This document shows positions 1 through 8,652 of a stretch of 64,000 bases of DNA, one piece after another (position 1 is the first letter of the stretch; each line of letters starts with the position of its first letter). Position numbers and translations under genes: made by a program. The notes below the pieces were generated by a model. It did not search any database, was not told where the DNA came from, and saw nothing but the letters and a program-made list of their open reading frames with translations. The stretch spans positions 4,836,001 to 4,900,000 of the forward strand of contig NC_079883.1 in NCBI RefSeq assembly GCF_029227915.1, written 5' to 3'. The stretch is from Hydractinia symbiolongicarpus. Lineage: Eukaryota > Cnidaria > Hydrozoa > Anthoathecata > Hydractiniidae.

Positions 1-470
1 CAAACAATTTTAGTGCTCTTTTAATGTTTTTTACGCAGTTTTATAGGAAAATCTAAATTTAAGTGCAAATTCTTTTCAGACTATGGTTGTTCAGTTGAGA
101 ATATTTAAAGTCTTTCGCAGTGGTAAAATCAATTTTTTAAAGATTCATAACGGAGGAAGGTGTTACAACAAGCGTATTCTATCTTGTTTTAAGTATTTTT
201 TCTAAATGGTATCGACTGTATTACAGTTTAGCTAGCGTAATTTTAAACATATATATTAATCATAACGAAGGAGGGTGTTACGACAACAATCTGTCTTGTT
301 TGAATTTCCGCGCCCGAAGGCGTAGGAAATTCTTTAAAACCGTCGTTTTTTCTTTCGGAGCATTTTTTGAGAAAAAATCGACCCTGGGATTTCACGTTGG
401 TCCGTCACAGATGTAAACTTCGTACCCAAGCTCCTTAACTACTGAGAAGTCTAGTATTGACGCTTCAGGC
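1..470. other. Host flank, no gene seen
   Basis: AT-rich DNA with no coding signal. A short segment reading about cataacg(g/a)aggaaggtgttac occurs twice, near 148-172 and 261-286, so part of the stretch is an old internal duplication. From about 300 to 470 there is a more GC-rich piece that looks like a dispersed repeat, but I cannot name the family. Confidence 0.4.
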
Positions 471-1345
471 CAAAATTGGTATTTGTTTTCGACAAAATTT
501 GGCACAGTTAACAAAAAAAATATGCTGAACATAATGGTGACATAATAATTTTGATTTTTCTCACCTAAATGTCATTTTAGGCCAAAATTGGTCCAAAAAT
601 TAGAACTACTTTATTTTCAACAAAATTTGGAACAGTTAACAAATAAAGTATGCTGAACATGATGCTGACATCAAAATTTTGATTTCTTCTTACATAAATG
701 TCATTTCACGCCAAAATTGGTCCAAAAATTAAAACTACTTTATTTTCAACAAAATTTGGCACAGTAAACAAATAAAGTATGCTGAACATGATGGTGACAT
801 CAAAATTTTGATTTCTTGTTACCTAAATGTCATTTTAGGCCATAATTGGTCCAAAAATTAAAACTACTTTATTTTTGACAAATTTTGGCACAATTAACAA
901 AAAAAGTATGCTGAACATGATGGTGACATCAAAATTTTGATTTCTTGTTACCTAAATGTCATTTTAGGTCAAAATTGGTCCAAAAATTAAAACTACTTCA
1001 TTTTCAACAAAAATTAGCAAAGTTAACAAAAAAAGTATGCTGAACATAATGGTGACATCAAAATTTTGATTTTTGTCACCTAAATGCCATTTTAGGCCAA
1101 AATTGGTCCAAAAATTAAAACCACTTCATTTTCGGCTAAATCTGGCACAGTTAACAAATAAAGTATGCTGAAAATGATGATGGTACAAAAGTTTGATTTT
1201 GTCACCTAAATGTCATTTCAGGCCAAAATTTATCCAAAAAGTAAAACTGCTTTATTTTCGACAAAAATTGACACAGTTAATAAAAAATGTATGCTGAAAA
1301 TGATGGTCACATCAAAATTTTGATTTTTTGTCAACTAATGCCGTT
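464..1345. repeat. Tandem satellite, unit about 128 bp, about 7 copies
   Basis: The block atgctgaa recurs at about 522, 650, 779, 908, 1037, 1165 and 1291, giving spacings of 128, 129, 129, 129, 128 and 126 bp. Each unit also holds ggccaaaattggtcc, acaaaatttggcacag and acctaaatgtcatttta. Units are diverged by substitutions and small indels. There is no open reading frame. The array stops about 430 bp before the Polinton insertion. Confidence 0.9.
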
Positions 1346-1773
1346 TAAGACCATAAACGTTTCAATCGCAAGACTTTCAACCATGAATGATAGGCTGTAT
1401 TTTTTGTTAGCAATTTCTTTTAAAATGTGAGTTTATTATGACACGTTTCGTTTTGTTTGCGTTTGGCGTAAGATATAATGTCACTGATGGGCTTTATCTT
1501 CAGAGGTTCATGCACCAAACCCCTTCGAATGTTTGGCACAATAACACATCGAATTAGCAGGTTTTCATCAAATATTTTGGTAGCGCGCGGAAATTCTTAG
1601 AGCCCCCAGGGCTTCTTGTTTTCGCTTGTATTGTAACTATTTTAGCGAAAGTAGCTAATTTTTGTTATAAATCACATAAAAATTTTAAAAAATTCTGCTA
1701 ACCACGTAACTATTTTTGTGATTATAAAATTAGCGCATCGCGCATTTCAGTTTTATTGCAAAAAATTACCAGG
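1346..1773. other. Host flank between satellite and Polinton
   Basis: No gene or named repeat seen. The last five bases (1769-1773, CCAGG) are the left target-site duplication of the Polinton. Confidence 0.5.
1769..1773. repeat. Left target-site duplication (CCAGG)
   Basis: CCAGG immediately precedes the element end AGAGATAGG and recurs at 16707-16711 immediately after the other end. Polinton integrases make 5-6 bp duplications. One base is ambiguous (left reads A+CCAGG, right CCAGG+A), so a 6 bp duplication with one shared or mutated base is possible. Confidence 0.85.
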
Positions 1774-2024
1774 AGAGATAGGAAAAGGCGGATCCTAGGA
1801 CAGCGATTAATATATTCTGTGCCACTCCACGTCAAATTATAGGCCATCCACGTCAAATCAACGATAGAAGAGTCTATAAAATCCGTTAGCACCTACGAAT
1901 GTCCGGATCCGCCCCAACCCCCCAACCCCCGCCGTGTCCCCCGGGCCCCCTCCCCTCCCCATGGGTCCCCTACCCACCCTCATCTGTCGTGCCTTATAAT
2001 TTATAGTGTTATGTGTGTCTATAA
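1774..2024 (+). repeat. Left terminal inverted repeat of the Polinton
   Basis: About 250 bp. It matches the reverse complement of 16388-16706 through the outer AGAGATAGGAAAA, the block caacgatagaagagt, a C-rich tract (about 1908-1975) and the inner block ataatttatagtgttatgt. It diverges in places and lacks an extra G-rich unit present at the right end. The polymerase stop codon (2009-2011) lies inside it. Confidence 0.9.
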
Positions 2025-5000
2025 TGTCCTCTTGCCAGTGTGGTAATACCATCTTCCAAAATTATGCGTTTATCATCATCCGCATTGAGCGCCAGTTTAT
2101 TTGTTTTCACCGTGTGAACATCATGCTTAATCGATCGAAATGTCATTTGGGTTCTGTAAATGTTCTCACCCTCAAACAGACATCTCTTATAATCGGCGAA
2201 ACCTATGGTCTCCCTCACCACACATTTCTTCACCCCCTTACATCTCTTACCCTCCCTACCACATAGCTGTTTGTATGCGTATGTCTTAGCTCTTAGGGCG
2301 ATGAACTCAGTCATCACCTTACCACCCAACTCGTCCTTCATCAGCCCAATGATCTTTTTATTCAAACCTAATGGTAGAGGTCTACTATCTTCCTTATCAT
2401 ACCCAGATGTGTCAAATCTCGCAGACACATCGTTCGCGATATCTTTGTAGAAGTCGTCTGTTTTTATGTGGTAAACGAATGAATCCGTATCCATGTAGCA
2501 AAGCTTCACATCATCACCATATTTCGGTCTCATGTAATCATGGTGGAACTCATACATAACCATCTTGGATAGATGGAGGATTGTGGGGCCTAGGTAGATC
2601 GGTTTGTTCATTTTGATCTTGATCTTGGACATCTCTATCCCCATCAGTGTTTCCGAGAAACGGATTGCACCCCTGAAGTTTGGCTTCATCACCATTTTCT
2701 CATAATTCTTTTGGTTGGTGGCCAAACGTATATCCTTCTGTCTTCGCTGATTCTCCATTGTCTTACCAAAGACAGAATTGTTCATCAGCTTGAAGAAATC
2801 CTTTTCAAAGTCATTCTTCGACTCCGTGCGCAGCTGTGTATTGAAGTCGATGTAAGGTTTCAACCATGCGCTCTGATCAAACCTCAGTACCCTATGAACC
2901 TTATCCAGAACAAGACCGTGATTCAAAGCTTGAGCAAGCGCACGGATATGAATCACATAGTTCCTCTTGTCCGAAAGACATGGTGTCAGCTTCTCGACAC
3001 CATTGATAACCTTCCTCTCAGGCATGAAAGGAAGATCGTTATGTGTGTCATGAAGATTATGTGGATATCTAACATCAACCTCAAGCATGTACCCCTTTTC
3101 ACCGTTTTCCACAGCCAACTCTGAAATGAGTTCGGGTGTAAATTTACCGGAACCATCCCACTCAAACCCCCCGGTGGGCATCTTCTGTATCATAGCCCAT
3201 CCATACAGATTGTTAGCATCAAGATACTGTAGATAGGTTGTATCTTCCGAAGTATTATACATATCACCCATATATGGATTATTTGCCTTCGCGTGTCTGT
3301 GAACGGCCTGACAGAGACCGCCCCTAATACCCATCTCCACAAACAGTAACATATCCATATCTGACAACAAATCCAGCTTAACATCTGCCTTTTTCAGGCA
3401 TGCCTGCCAAGCTAATCCGGGGGCCGTGTAAAAATGAGCGGGATCTAGTTTATAGTTTTTCAAACATGTCTCTCTGAATGTCTCAAACACATCACTCAGA
3501 AGCAGAACATCCGTCTTGAGATAGATATCATGATAAACGCCCATATTTTCAACTTTCATGTCCTTCCACACCTTCTGGGCATGCGCATAATCAGCATCGC
3601 TAATACCATTCATGTTCAACTTGCTATAAAAGTCATCTTTCGAAGGAAGCCTGGTTTCATTAAACCTATCGAATGAATCAACATACTCATATGGGTATAC
3701 ACCCTTCCTTCTCATTATGTTGAATTGCTCATCATTGAAGAATTTTCTAAGGTTTTTACACTGATCATCGGATAGATTGTCAGCCAAGGAACCTAATCCT
3801 CTTGACATAAATCTAAATGAATCGATGAATCTCAGCTTTATCTTTTTGTCTTTGGTCTCACCATTTTTGTTGGTGTATTCACCAACCTTAACATCGGTCG
3901 AGAAAGAGATATATTTCTCTTTATTTTCAGCGATTACACTCATACCACCTTCTCCATACTTCTTCGCAAGCTCTTTGATAAATAGATGCGCATCATATCC
4001 GCTCAGATTATGGAAGACAACCGGAATATAATTAGGCACCTTGTAACGGAGATTACATTCCATGTGTGCCGATCCACGAAACTTTCCGGTAAAATGACAG
4101 TGATCCTTAACCTTGATGTCATCATCACCAAATTCTCTCATACAGATGTGGCAGTTGGTGGAATTTTCATATCCATCAAGTTCTTCATCGGTTAGATCTT
4201 GCATACCAAGTTGTGGAAACATGTTGTATAACCTTTTCGCCTCGGAAACCACATGATCCACAAAGCGCGGAACACAGTCATCACCACGGTAAAGCTTCAG
4301 AGGGTCCAAAACTTCACCATGAGCATATTTACTATAACAACAGAATCCGGTGGGGATATGTTTACCAACTTTCTCGGTGGACGATCCACACTCTATCTCT
4401 TCAGGTTTTGTAAAAGCTTCGAAATCGGCATACATGATGAATGGGGCTTTGAGCTGGTACTGACCGTGGGTGAAGGTTAAGGTGCTACCCTCCTTAGGGA
4501 GTTGAATATTAACGGCATCGTTATTCTTACAATACTCAAAGTGCTCATCCCTTTTCCGTTCGCTTGGAAAACCAGAGAGACAATTCAAGCAATAATGCTC
4601 TTTATTTTTATGCTTTGAGTTGACCTTGCTCAGGACACCACTCAGGTTCTTAACAGCGATATAATGCCTCTTATCCCCTTCACACAGTAAAAACAAAACA
4701 ACCGTCTCATCACGGTCAAGATGCTTCGACTTTCGACACATATAGACACCCTCTATGTCATCTTTTGTCAAAACATGCACAGCGATATCAGAGTTCCTTC
4801 TCTCAAACAAATCTATCTTGTTTAGTGCCATAGGGAAAGTTATACCATCCCAATTGCACTTGTCTTCAAACTTCTTAAGGTTTGAGATTCGTTCAGGATG
4901 ATTATCAATCTTATCATGATATAAGGCAGCTAAAACGGCCCATTTGAAGCATTCATCATCTTCATTTTTGGGATTGATCACGGAGAACTTACCACTGAAA

Positions 5001-6064
5001 TTCTTGGGTAGTGGCAAGTAAGAACTACCTCTAGTTAATTTTAGTTTGTGAAAGTCCACATGCATATGTAGGATTTTATCGATTGTGAATCCGCTGGCGG
5101 GAAGCGCAGGGTTTTCAATCTGCTCGATTATCTTATTACACATCCGATCGAAAACATCAGAAATGTCATCGTGGGCGTGCAGTATCTCCATATAGCTATT
5201 GAAAGCTTTATCGACATGTACACACGGGGCATCGGTCGAGCTGGTGTCCTCCTTTACCCATTTCACCCACAGGGTCGACTGAGTCTTCAGCGACTTCTTC
5301 TGCCTGAGCACGTCCTTCATCAACCTCTTAACGATAGGTTGAACCTGTTTGAGAAAGACCTTGACATTCTTCTTCTTACCATCTGAGTTTATCTTGAACC
5401 TTTTGTATGAACCTACAAACGCTTCTTCAATAGGAGTATAAGGATTTTCCTCTTTCACCTCTTCCTCCTCTTTCACCTCTTCCTCTCCACTGCCCTTTTT
5501 ATAAAAACCCATGATCTTATCCTTCATGGTTTTGAAAGCTTTTGTTGTTTTATACTTAATAGCCTTAGGTACATGATTTATCAACCAGTCTCTCCATTCA
5601 ATCAACTTGCTTTTCACAATAGGTCTGGTTTTAGCAATTTCTTCCTGCTCAAAAATATCCATGTCAGAGCCAGATCTAAATGGTCTAGGTCTAGGTCTCG
5701 GTGCCGGTATGGGTACAGATCCGTCGGATCCTAGAAAACCCCCCAGAGATTTGATTGATGTCGGTGGTACATGTATGGTGGGTCTAGATGTTGGTAAAGG
5801 GCTGTAGAGTCTAGGCGGTCCGGTGTATCTAGGTGCCGGTATCGGTCTCGACACCGCTCTAGGTGCCGGTCTCGGTCTCGGTCTAGGTCTCGACACCGGT
5901 ACGGGTCTCGAGGGTCTCGGCATGGGTACCGGTCTAACCGGTGCTGAAACGGTAGTTGGTCCCAATAATTCGATAATCTCGGCCTTTCTGAGCTTTGCGT
6001 AGCCATCTAGGCCGCGTTCCTTAGCGAGTTTTCTTAATTCAGCAAAGGTATTTCTCGAAGTCAT
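2009..6064 (-). CDS. Protein-primed family B DNA polymerase (Polinton PolB)
   Basis: 1351 aa; replicates the element, with terminal protein-primed synthesis expected for the family. Residues 1-36 look like a SAP DNA-binding motif. Residues about 40-130 are a Pro/Arg-rich low-complexity tract. Residues about 350-480 form a domain with a Cys (C372, in DECFKWA) and a His (H467, in RHYIAVKN) spaced as in OTU/papain-like proteases. A zinc-finger pair and an HNH/endonuclease VII-like Cys/His cluster precede and interrupt the exonuclease. Exo I is DFEAF (D547), Exo II NLSGYD (D691), Exo III YLKTD (Y848, D852). Polymerase motif A is LDANNLYG (D949), motif B has KLMNNSVFGK, motif C is YMDTDS (D1192, D1194). 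All catalytic residues are present and the frame is unbroken. Start ATG is preceded by a block shared with the RING gene. Confidence 0.97.
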   Translation of the reverse strand: MTSRNTFAELRKLAKERGLDGYAKLRKAEIIELLGPTTVSAPVRPVPMPRPSRPVPVSRPRPRPRPAPRAVSRPIPAPRYTGPPRLYSPLPTSRPTIHVPPTSIKSLGGFLGSDGSVPIPAPRPRPRPFRSGSDMDIFEQEEIAKTRPIVKSKLIEWRDWLINHVPKAIKYKTTKAFKTMKDKIMGFYKKGSGEEEVKEEEEVKEENPYTPIEEAFVGSYKRFKINSDGKKKNVKVFLKQVQPIVKRLMKDVLRQKKSLKTQSTLWVKWVKEDTSSTDAPCVHVDKAFNSYMEILHAHDDISDVFDRMCNKIIEQIENPALPASGFTIDKILHMHVDFHKLKLTRGSSYLPLPKNFSGKFSVINPKNEDDECFKWAVLAALYHDKIDNHPERISNLKKFEDKCNWDGITFPMALNKIDLFERRNSDIAVHVLTKDDIEGVYMCRKSKHLDRDETVVLFLLCEGDKRHYIAVKNLSGVLSKVNSKHKNKEHYCLNCLSGFPSERKRDEHFEYCKNNDAVNIQLPKEGSTLTFTHGQYQLKAPFIMYADFEAFTKPEEIECGSSTEKVGKHIPTGFCCYSKYAHGEVLDPLKLYRGDDCVPRFVDHVVSEAKRLYNMFPQLGMQDLTDEELDGYENSTNCHICMREFGDDDIKVKDHCHFTGKFRGSAHMECNLRYKVPNYIPVVFHNLSGYDAHLFIKELAKKYGEGGMSVIAENKEKYISFSTDVKVGEYTNKNGETKDKKIKLRFIDSFRFMSRGLGSLADNLSDDQCKNLRKFFNDEQFNIMRRKGVYPYEYVDSFDRFNETRLPSKDDFYSKLNMNGISDADYAHAQKVWKDMKVENMGVYHDIYLKTDVLLLSDVFETFRETCLKNYKLDPAHFYTAPGLAWQACLKKADVKLDLLSDMDMLLFVEMGIRGGLCQAVHRHAKANNPYMGDMYNTSEDTTYLQYLDANNLYGWAMIQKMPTGGFEWDGSGKFTPELISELAVENGEKGYMLEVDVRYPHNLHDTHNDLPFMPERKVINGVEKLTPCLSDKRNYVIHIRALAQALNHGLVLDKVHRVLRFDQSAWLKPYIDFNTQLRTESKNDFEKDFFKLMNNSVFGKTMENQRRQKDIRLATNQKNYEKMVMKPNFRGAIRFSETLMGIEMSKIKIKMNKPIYLGPTILHLSKMVMYEFHHDYMRPKYGDDVKLCYMDTDSFVYHIKTDDFYKDIANDVSARFDTSGYDKEDSRPLPLGLNKKIIGLMKDELGGKVMTEFIALRAKTYAYKQLCGREGKRCKGVKKCVVRETIGFADYKRCLFEGENIYRTQMTFRSIKHDVHTVKTNKLALNADDDKRIILEDGITTLARGHYRHT

Positions 6065-6111
6065 GCTTGCGTATGATATACGAATACAGAATCTTTAACC
6101 CTTTTTTTAAA
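6065..6111 (-). promoter_or_regulatory. Upstream block of polymerase, shared with RING gene
   Basis: Directly upstream of the polymerase ATG. On the minus strand it reads gggttaaa, then AT-rich sequence, then tcgtatatcata and caagcATG. The same arrangement, about 40 of 48 positions identical, lies before the RING gene (8518-8565), and both proteins start MTSR. Promoter function is inference. Confidence 0.55.
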
Positions 6112-6260
6112 AAAATCGTAAACCGTGTTGGAGGGTCATGAGTGTCCTAGTTTGTGGTTGCCACACCGTGCTAAAATTGTAGTAAAACACGCTAAAACAC
6201 ACAGAGCATCGATAGACCGTGGGTACCCACCCACCAGCACCTCGAGGGTCGTGAATCACA

Positions 6261-6284
6261 TTTGTTACCCGCTCGAGTAACAAA
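6261..6284. terminator. 24-bp palindrome, copy 1 (3' end of SAP gene 1)
   Basis: Arms TTTGTTAC and GTAACAAA flank an 8-bp core ccgctcga. It lies 50 bp downstream of the stop of the minus-strand SAP gene at 6335. Copies with identical arms occur at 7764-7787 and 8619-8642. The role as transcript end signal is inference from position. Confidence 0.65.
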
Positions 6285-6334
6285 AAAAATACCCAATCAC
6301 TTGGATCTTTTGTCGTTATAACGTTTTTGAGCTT

Positions 6335-6565
6335 TTAGATATGCCTCCCTGTTTTTGTCCTCCACCTTGAATAGTATCCGTACCGTTGCCGTTTGGTATC
6401 CGGATCGATGGTGTAGGATGGGTCGAGATCATTCTTCTCAATCACCTCAACCAGTTTAGCCTTTCTCATACCCACGATATACTTAATTCCGCGGGATTTA
6501 GCAACCTCTTGCAACTCTCGCAGTTTCATCAATTTGTAGTCCGGTGTGGTATTCATGTCCGACAT
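6335..6565 (-). CDS. SAP-type small protein 1, C terminus frameshifted
   Basis: 76 aa. Residues about 10-47 (KLMKLRELQEVAKSRG and KAKLVEVIEKNDL) form a SAP-like helix-extension-helix, a DNA-binding motif also seen at the polymerase N terminus. It is a close paralogue of the gene at 8653-8922, but lacks one base at about 6356-6362 relative to that copy. After this point the reading changes and stops early, while the homologous lysine-rich tail is still visible out of frame down to about 6302. The SAP core is intact, so a shortened product may still be made. Confidence 0.8.
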   Translation of the reverse strand: MSDMNTTPDYKLMKLRELQEVAKSRGIKYIVGMRKAKLVEVIEKNDLDPSYTIDPDTKRQRYGYYSRWRTKTGRHI

Positions 6566-6586
6566 ATACGCATATACATATACATA

Positions 6587-6617
6587 TAAAAACTTTAAGC
6601 ACTTTTATCGTACCACA
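6587..6617 (-). promoter_or_regulatory. 31-bp upstream block shared by both SAP genes, copy 1
   Basis: Begins taaaaactttaagc on the + strand and ends atcgtaccaca. It is identical over 31 bp to 8946-8976, and in both places it lies 22-24 bp upstream of the SAP ATG (minus strand). It also lies 45 bp before the integrase ATG, so it could drive genes both ways. Promoter function is inference. Confidence 0.55.
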
Positions 6618-6661
6618 TCATAACAAAAAAGGAGATAAATAAAGGTGTGCATAAATAAAAC

Positions 6662-7645
6662 ATGTCAAACTCTAAACTTCAAGAGACTTACTATCAACCT
6701 CAAAATTTATGGAAAGGACAAAAGGCTGTTCAGAGCTTAAGAGGATTTGGTTTCAGGCCAAAGGAGATTAGGAAGTGGCTATCAAAACAAGCATTTTGGC
6801 AAGTACATTTACCCGCCCCAAAACATGTTGAAAGACCACATTATGAAGTTACCACCCCTAATGATTTACATCAATTCGATTTATTGTACATGCCCGGTGA
6901 CATACTGTATGGTAATAAATATAAGTACATTTTGTCGGGAATCGATGCTGCTTCCAGATACAAAGTAGCCCGACCTTTGAGGACTAAGAAAGCCAAAGAG
7001 GTTGCCGCTATGATTGAGGACATCTACAAGGCAGGACCATTAACTTATCCGAAAACTTTCCAATGTGATAACGGTTCAGAATTCAAAGCAGATGTGACAA
7101 AGCTGTTGGAGAAGCATAAGGTTGAAATTAAAAGGGCGACTACAAAATATAAGCATACGCACACAGCTTTTGTTGAGGCGTTGAACAAGATACTTGCGGA
7201 AAATTTATTCAAAATACAAGATGCTCAAGAACTGAATGATTCGGAAAAGGTATCATCTACATGGGTTAAGCATCTGTATAAACTGATTGATAGGCTAAAC
7301 GATACAAAGACGCAGATGATTGATATGAAGCCAAAAGATGCTATTATAATGAAAGAGGTGCCTCTTGTTAATCAAGAGAGCTATCCACCTGAAGTAGAAT
7401 TACCTAAGGATGGCCTGTATAGATATCTACTACAACCTGGTGAAGAGCATGATGATGGGCGGAGACGGGCAACCGATAGAATATGGTCGAAAAACACATA
7501 TAGATTGCGTGAGGTAATAGCGCAACCTGGTAACCGTGTAATGTACTATGTTCAAGACGGACCCGGACGGGCTTTTGTAAAAGAGGAATTGATGTTAATA
7601 CCTGAAGATACAGATTTACCTCCTGATTATGTGCAAGGTTGGTGA
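6662..7645 (+). CDS. Polinton integrase (retroviral-type, D,D35E)
   Basis: 327 aa; inserts element DNA into the host chromosome. The core domain carries D73 (HQFDLLYMPG), D136 (FQCDNGSEF) and E172 (AFVEALNK); exactly 35 residues separate the second Asp and the Glu, the classic integrase spacing. The C-terminal part (about 240-320) has the small beta-barrel or chromodomain-like look of Polinton integrases, with VMYYVQDGPGRAFVKEEL. The frame is unbroken and the ATG follows an A-rich leader. A 25-nt hairpin starts 14 bp after the stop. Confidence 0.97.
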   Translation: MSNSKLQETYYQPQNLWKGQKAVQSLRGFGFRPKEIRKWLSKQAFWQVHLPAPKHVERPHYEVTTPNDLHQFDLLYMPGDILYGNKYKYILSGIDAASRYKVARPLRTKKAKEVAAMIEDIYKAGPLTYPKTFQCDNGSEFKADVTKLLEKHKVEIKRATTKYKHTHTAFVEALNKILAENLFKIQDAQELNDSEKVSSTWVKHLYKLIDRLNDTKTQMIDMKPKDAIIMKEVPLVNQESYPPEVELPKDGLYRYLLQPGEEHDDGRRRATDRIWSKNTYRLREVIAQPGNRVMYYVQDGPGRAFVKEELMLIPEDTDLPPDYVQGW

Positions 7646-7658
7646 AAAAGGGGACGAT

Positions 7659-7683
7659 ATCTTTACCTGTTTCTGGTAAAGAT
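7659..7683 (+). terminator. 25-nt hairpin downstream of integrase
   Basis: Arms ATCTTTACC and GGTAAAGAT, 9 bp perfect, loop tgtttct. The same hairpin with one base changed lies at 16365-16389 just after the right-end gene. Placement after two unrelated + strand genes suggests a shared 3'-end signal. Confidence 0.7.
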
Positions 7684-7763
7684 GATGCCGGGGATCGCGC
7701 AGGGTGGTCGGCAGATAGGGCCGCTATGACTCAGTCTTGGGTATCCATCGACACCTCGGGATT

Positions 7764-7787
7764 TTTGTTACTCGGGCGGGTAACAAA
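7764..7787. terminator. 24-bp palindrome, copy 2 (between convergent integrase and RING)
   Basis: Arms TTTGTTAC and GTAACAAA with core tcgggcgg. It lies 16 bp downstream of the RING stop on the minus strand and 119 bp after the integrase stop on the plus strand, so it could serve both convergent genes. Confidence 0.65.
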
Positions 7788-7803
7788 GGCCGGGAATTCG
7801 CGT

Positions 7804-8517
7804 TCAATATTGTCTAATGACAAAATCTATTGGCGCTCGACACACGGGACAATTATCTTCCCCCTTTTCCAATTTATATGCGCACGATAAACAGCAGCAG
7901 CAATGTCCCGTTCTACCATGAACAAAGGTTGCGCTCTTTCTTTTAGAAAGACAAATTATGCATTTGTCCTCGTCCTCTAGGTCATCATCGTCATCACTAA
8001 AAAAATCACGATCAATCAGCGCTCTTGTCCTCGTCGTCCTCTTCTCATCGTCGTACTCCTCTTCCTCTTCTTCCTCCTCTTCCTCCTCATCGTCGTACTC
8101 CTCTTCCTCTTCCTCCTCTTCCTCCTCTTCCTCCTTATCGTCGTACTCCTCGACATCATCTATGTCCATATATGTCCATATTTCATACGGACCTGTGGCG
8201 ACTGCATAGACGCGCGCTTCTATTATGGGAGTTCCATAGTATCCGAGTCCGACTCCTCCGGTGCGTAAGACACTTCGAGCTTTTACGTGTTCTATAATAT
8301 CATCATAGGATTCATGATCAGAGTCCGGACCGATCCCCTCAAAGTCATCATATTGTAGTTCCAATATTTCGACCATGTTCAGTAATTCTTCGCAACAAGA
8401 TCTGCTGGATGCGGAATTCAGGCATGGGTCTACTGTGCGGCCGAAATATTCGTCCGCCCAGGAGCCGAATCTTTCGAGGAACTGTCGGTTTTCGTCATCT
8501 GTAAATCTCGACGTCAT
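7804..8517 (-). CDS. Acidic protein with C-terminal MDM2-type RING finger
   Basis: 237 aa; predicted ubiquitin E3 ligase. The N-terminal 120 residues have no recognised domain. Residues about 128-180 are an Asp/Glu/Tyr-rich acidic tract made by GAG/GAC repeats. The C terminus is a RING with ligands C186, C189, H200, H205, C209, C212, C223 and C226. The spacing C-x2-C-x10-H-x4-H-x3-C-x2-C-x10-C-x2-C, the VHGRTGH motif, CPVCRAPI and a short hydrophobic/aromatic tail (FVIRQY) match the unusual C2H2C4 RING of MDM2/MDMX. No p53-binding SWIB domain is visible. The start is set by ATG after the block shared with the polymerase gene. Whether it acts on host p53 family members is unknown. Confidence 0.9.
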   Translation of the reverse strand: MTSRFTDDENRQFLERFGSWADEYFGRTVDPCLNSASSRSCCEELLNMVEILELQYDDFEGIGPDSDHESYDDIIEHVKARSVLRTGGVGLGYYGTPIIEARVYAVATGPYEIWTYMDIDDVEEYDDKEEEEEEEEEEEEYDDEEEEEEEEEEEYDDEKRTTRTRALIDRDFFSDDDDDLEDEDKCIICLSKRKSATFVHGRTGHCCCCLSCAYKLEKGEDNCPVCRAPIDFVIRQY

Positions 8518-8565
8518 GCTTGGATATGATATACGATATAGGAATTTTTAACCCAATTTTTATAG
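8518..8565 (-). promoter_or_regulatory. Upstream block of RING gene, shared with polymerase
   Basis: Minus-strand gggttaaaaattc, then tcgtatatcata and caagcATG; about 40 of 48 positions match 6065-6111 before the polymerase. Likely a common promoter and leader that was duplicated. Confidence 0.55.
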
Positions 8566-8618
8566 ATCGTATTTGAGGTTAGCGATTCGCACGCCATGGA
8601 TATCTCCACCCACCGATA

Positions 8619-8642
8619 TTTGTTACCCGGACGGGTAACAAA
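8619..8642. terminator. 24-bp palindrome, copy 3 (3' end of SAP gene 2)
   Basis: Arms TTTGTTAC and GTAACAAA with core ccggacgg; the perfect pairing extends to 11 bp each side with a 2-base loop. It starts 10 bp downstream of the SAP 2 stop on the minus strand. Confidence 0.7.
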
Positions 8643-8652
8643 ATGCGCACAA

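Noticed and set aside
5171-6006. Several ORFs in other frames within the polymerase N terminus
   Set aside because: Low-complexity Pro/Arg codons leave other frames open; the polymerase frame carries all motifs.
7958-8297. Ser-rich and Arg/Pro-rich ORFs on the + strand
   Set aside because: They are the antisense of the acidic GAG/GAC repeats of the RING gene.
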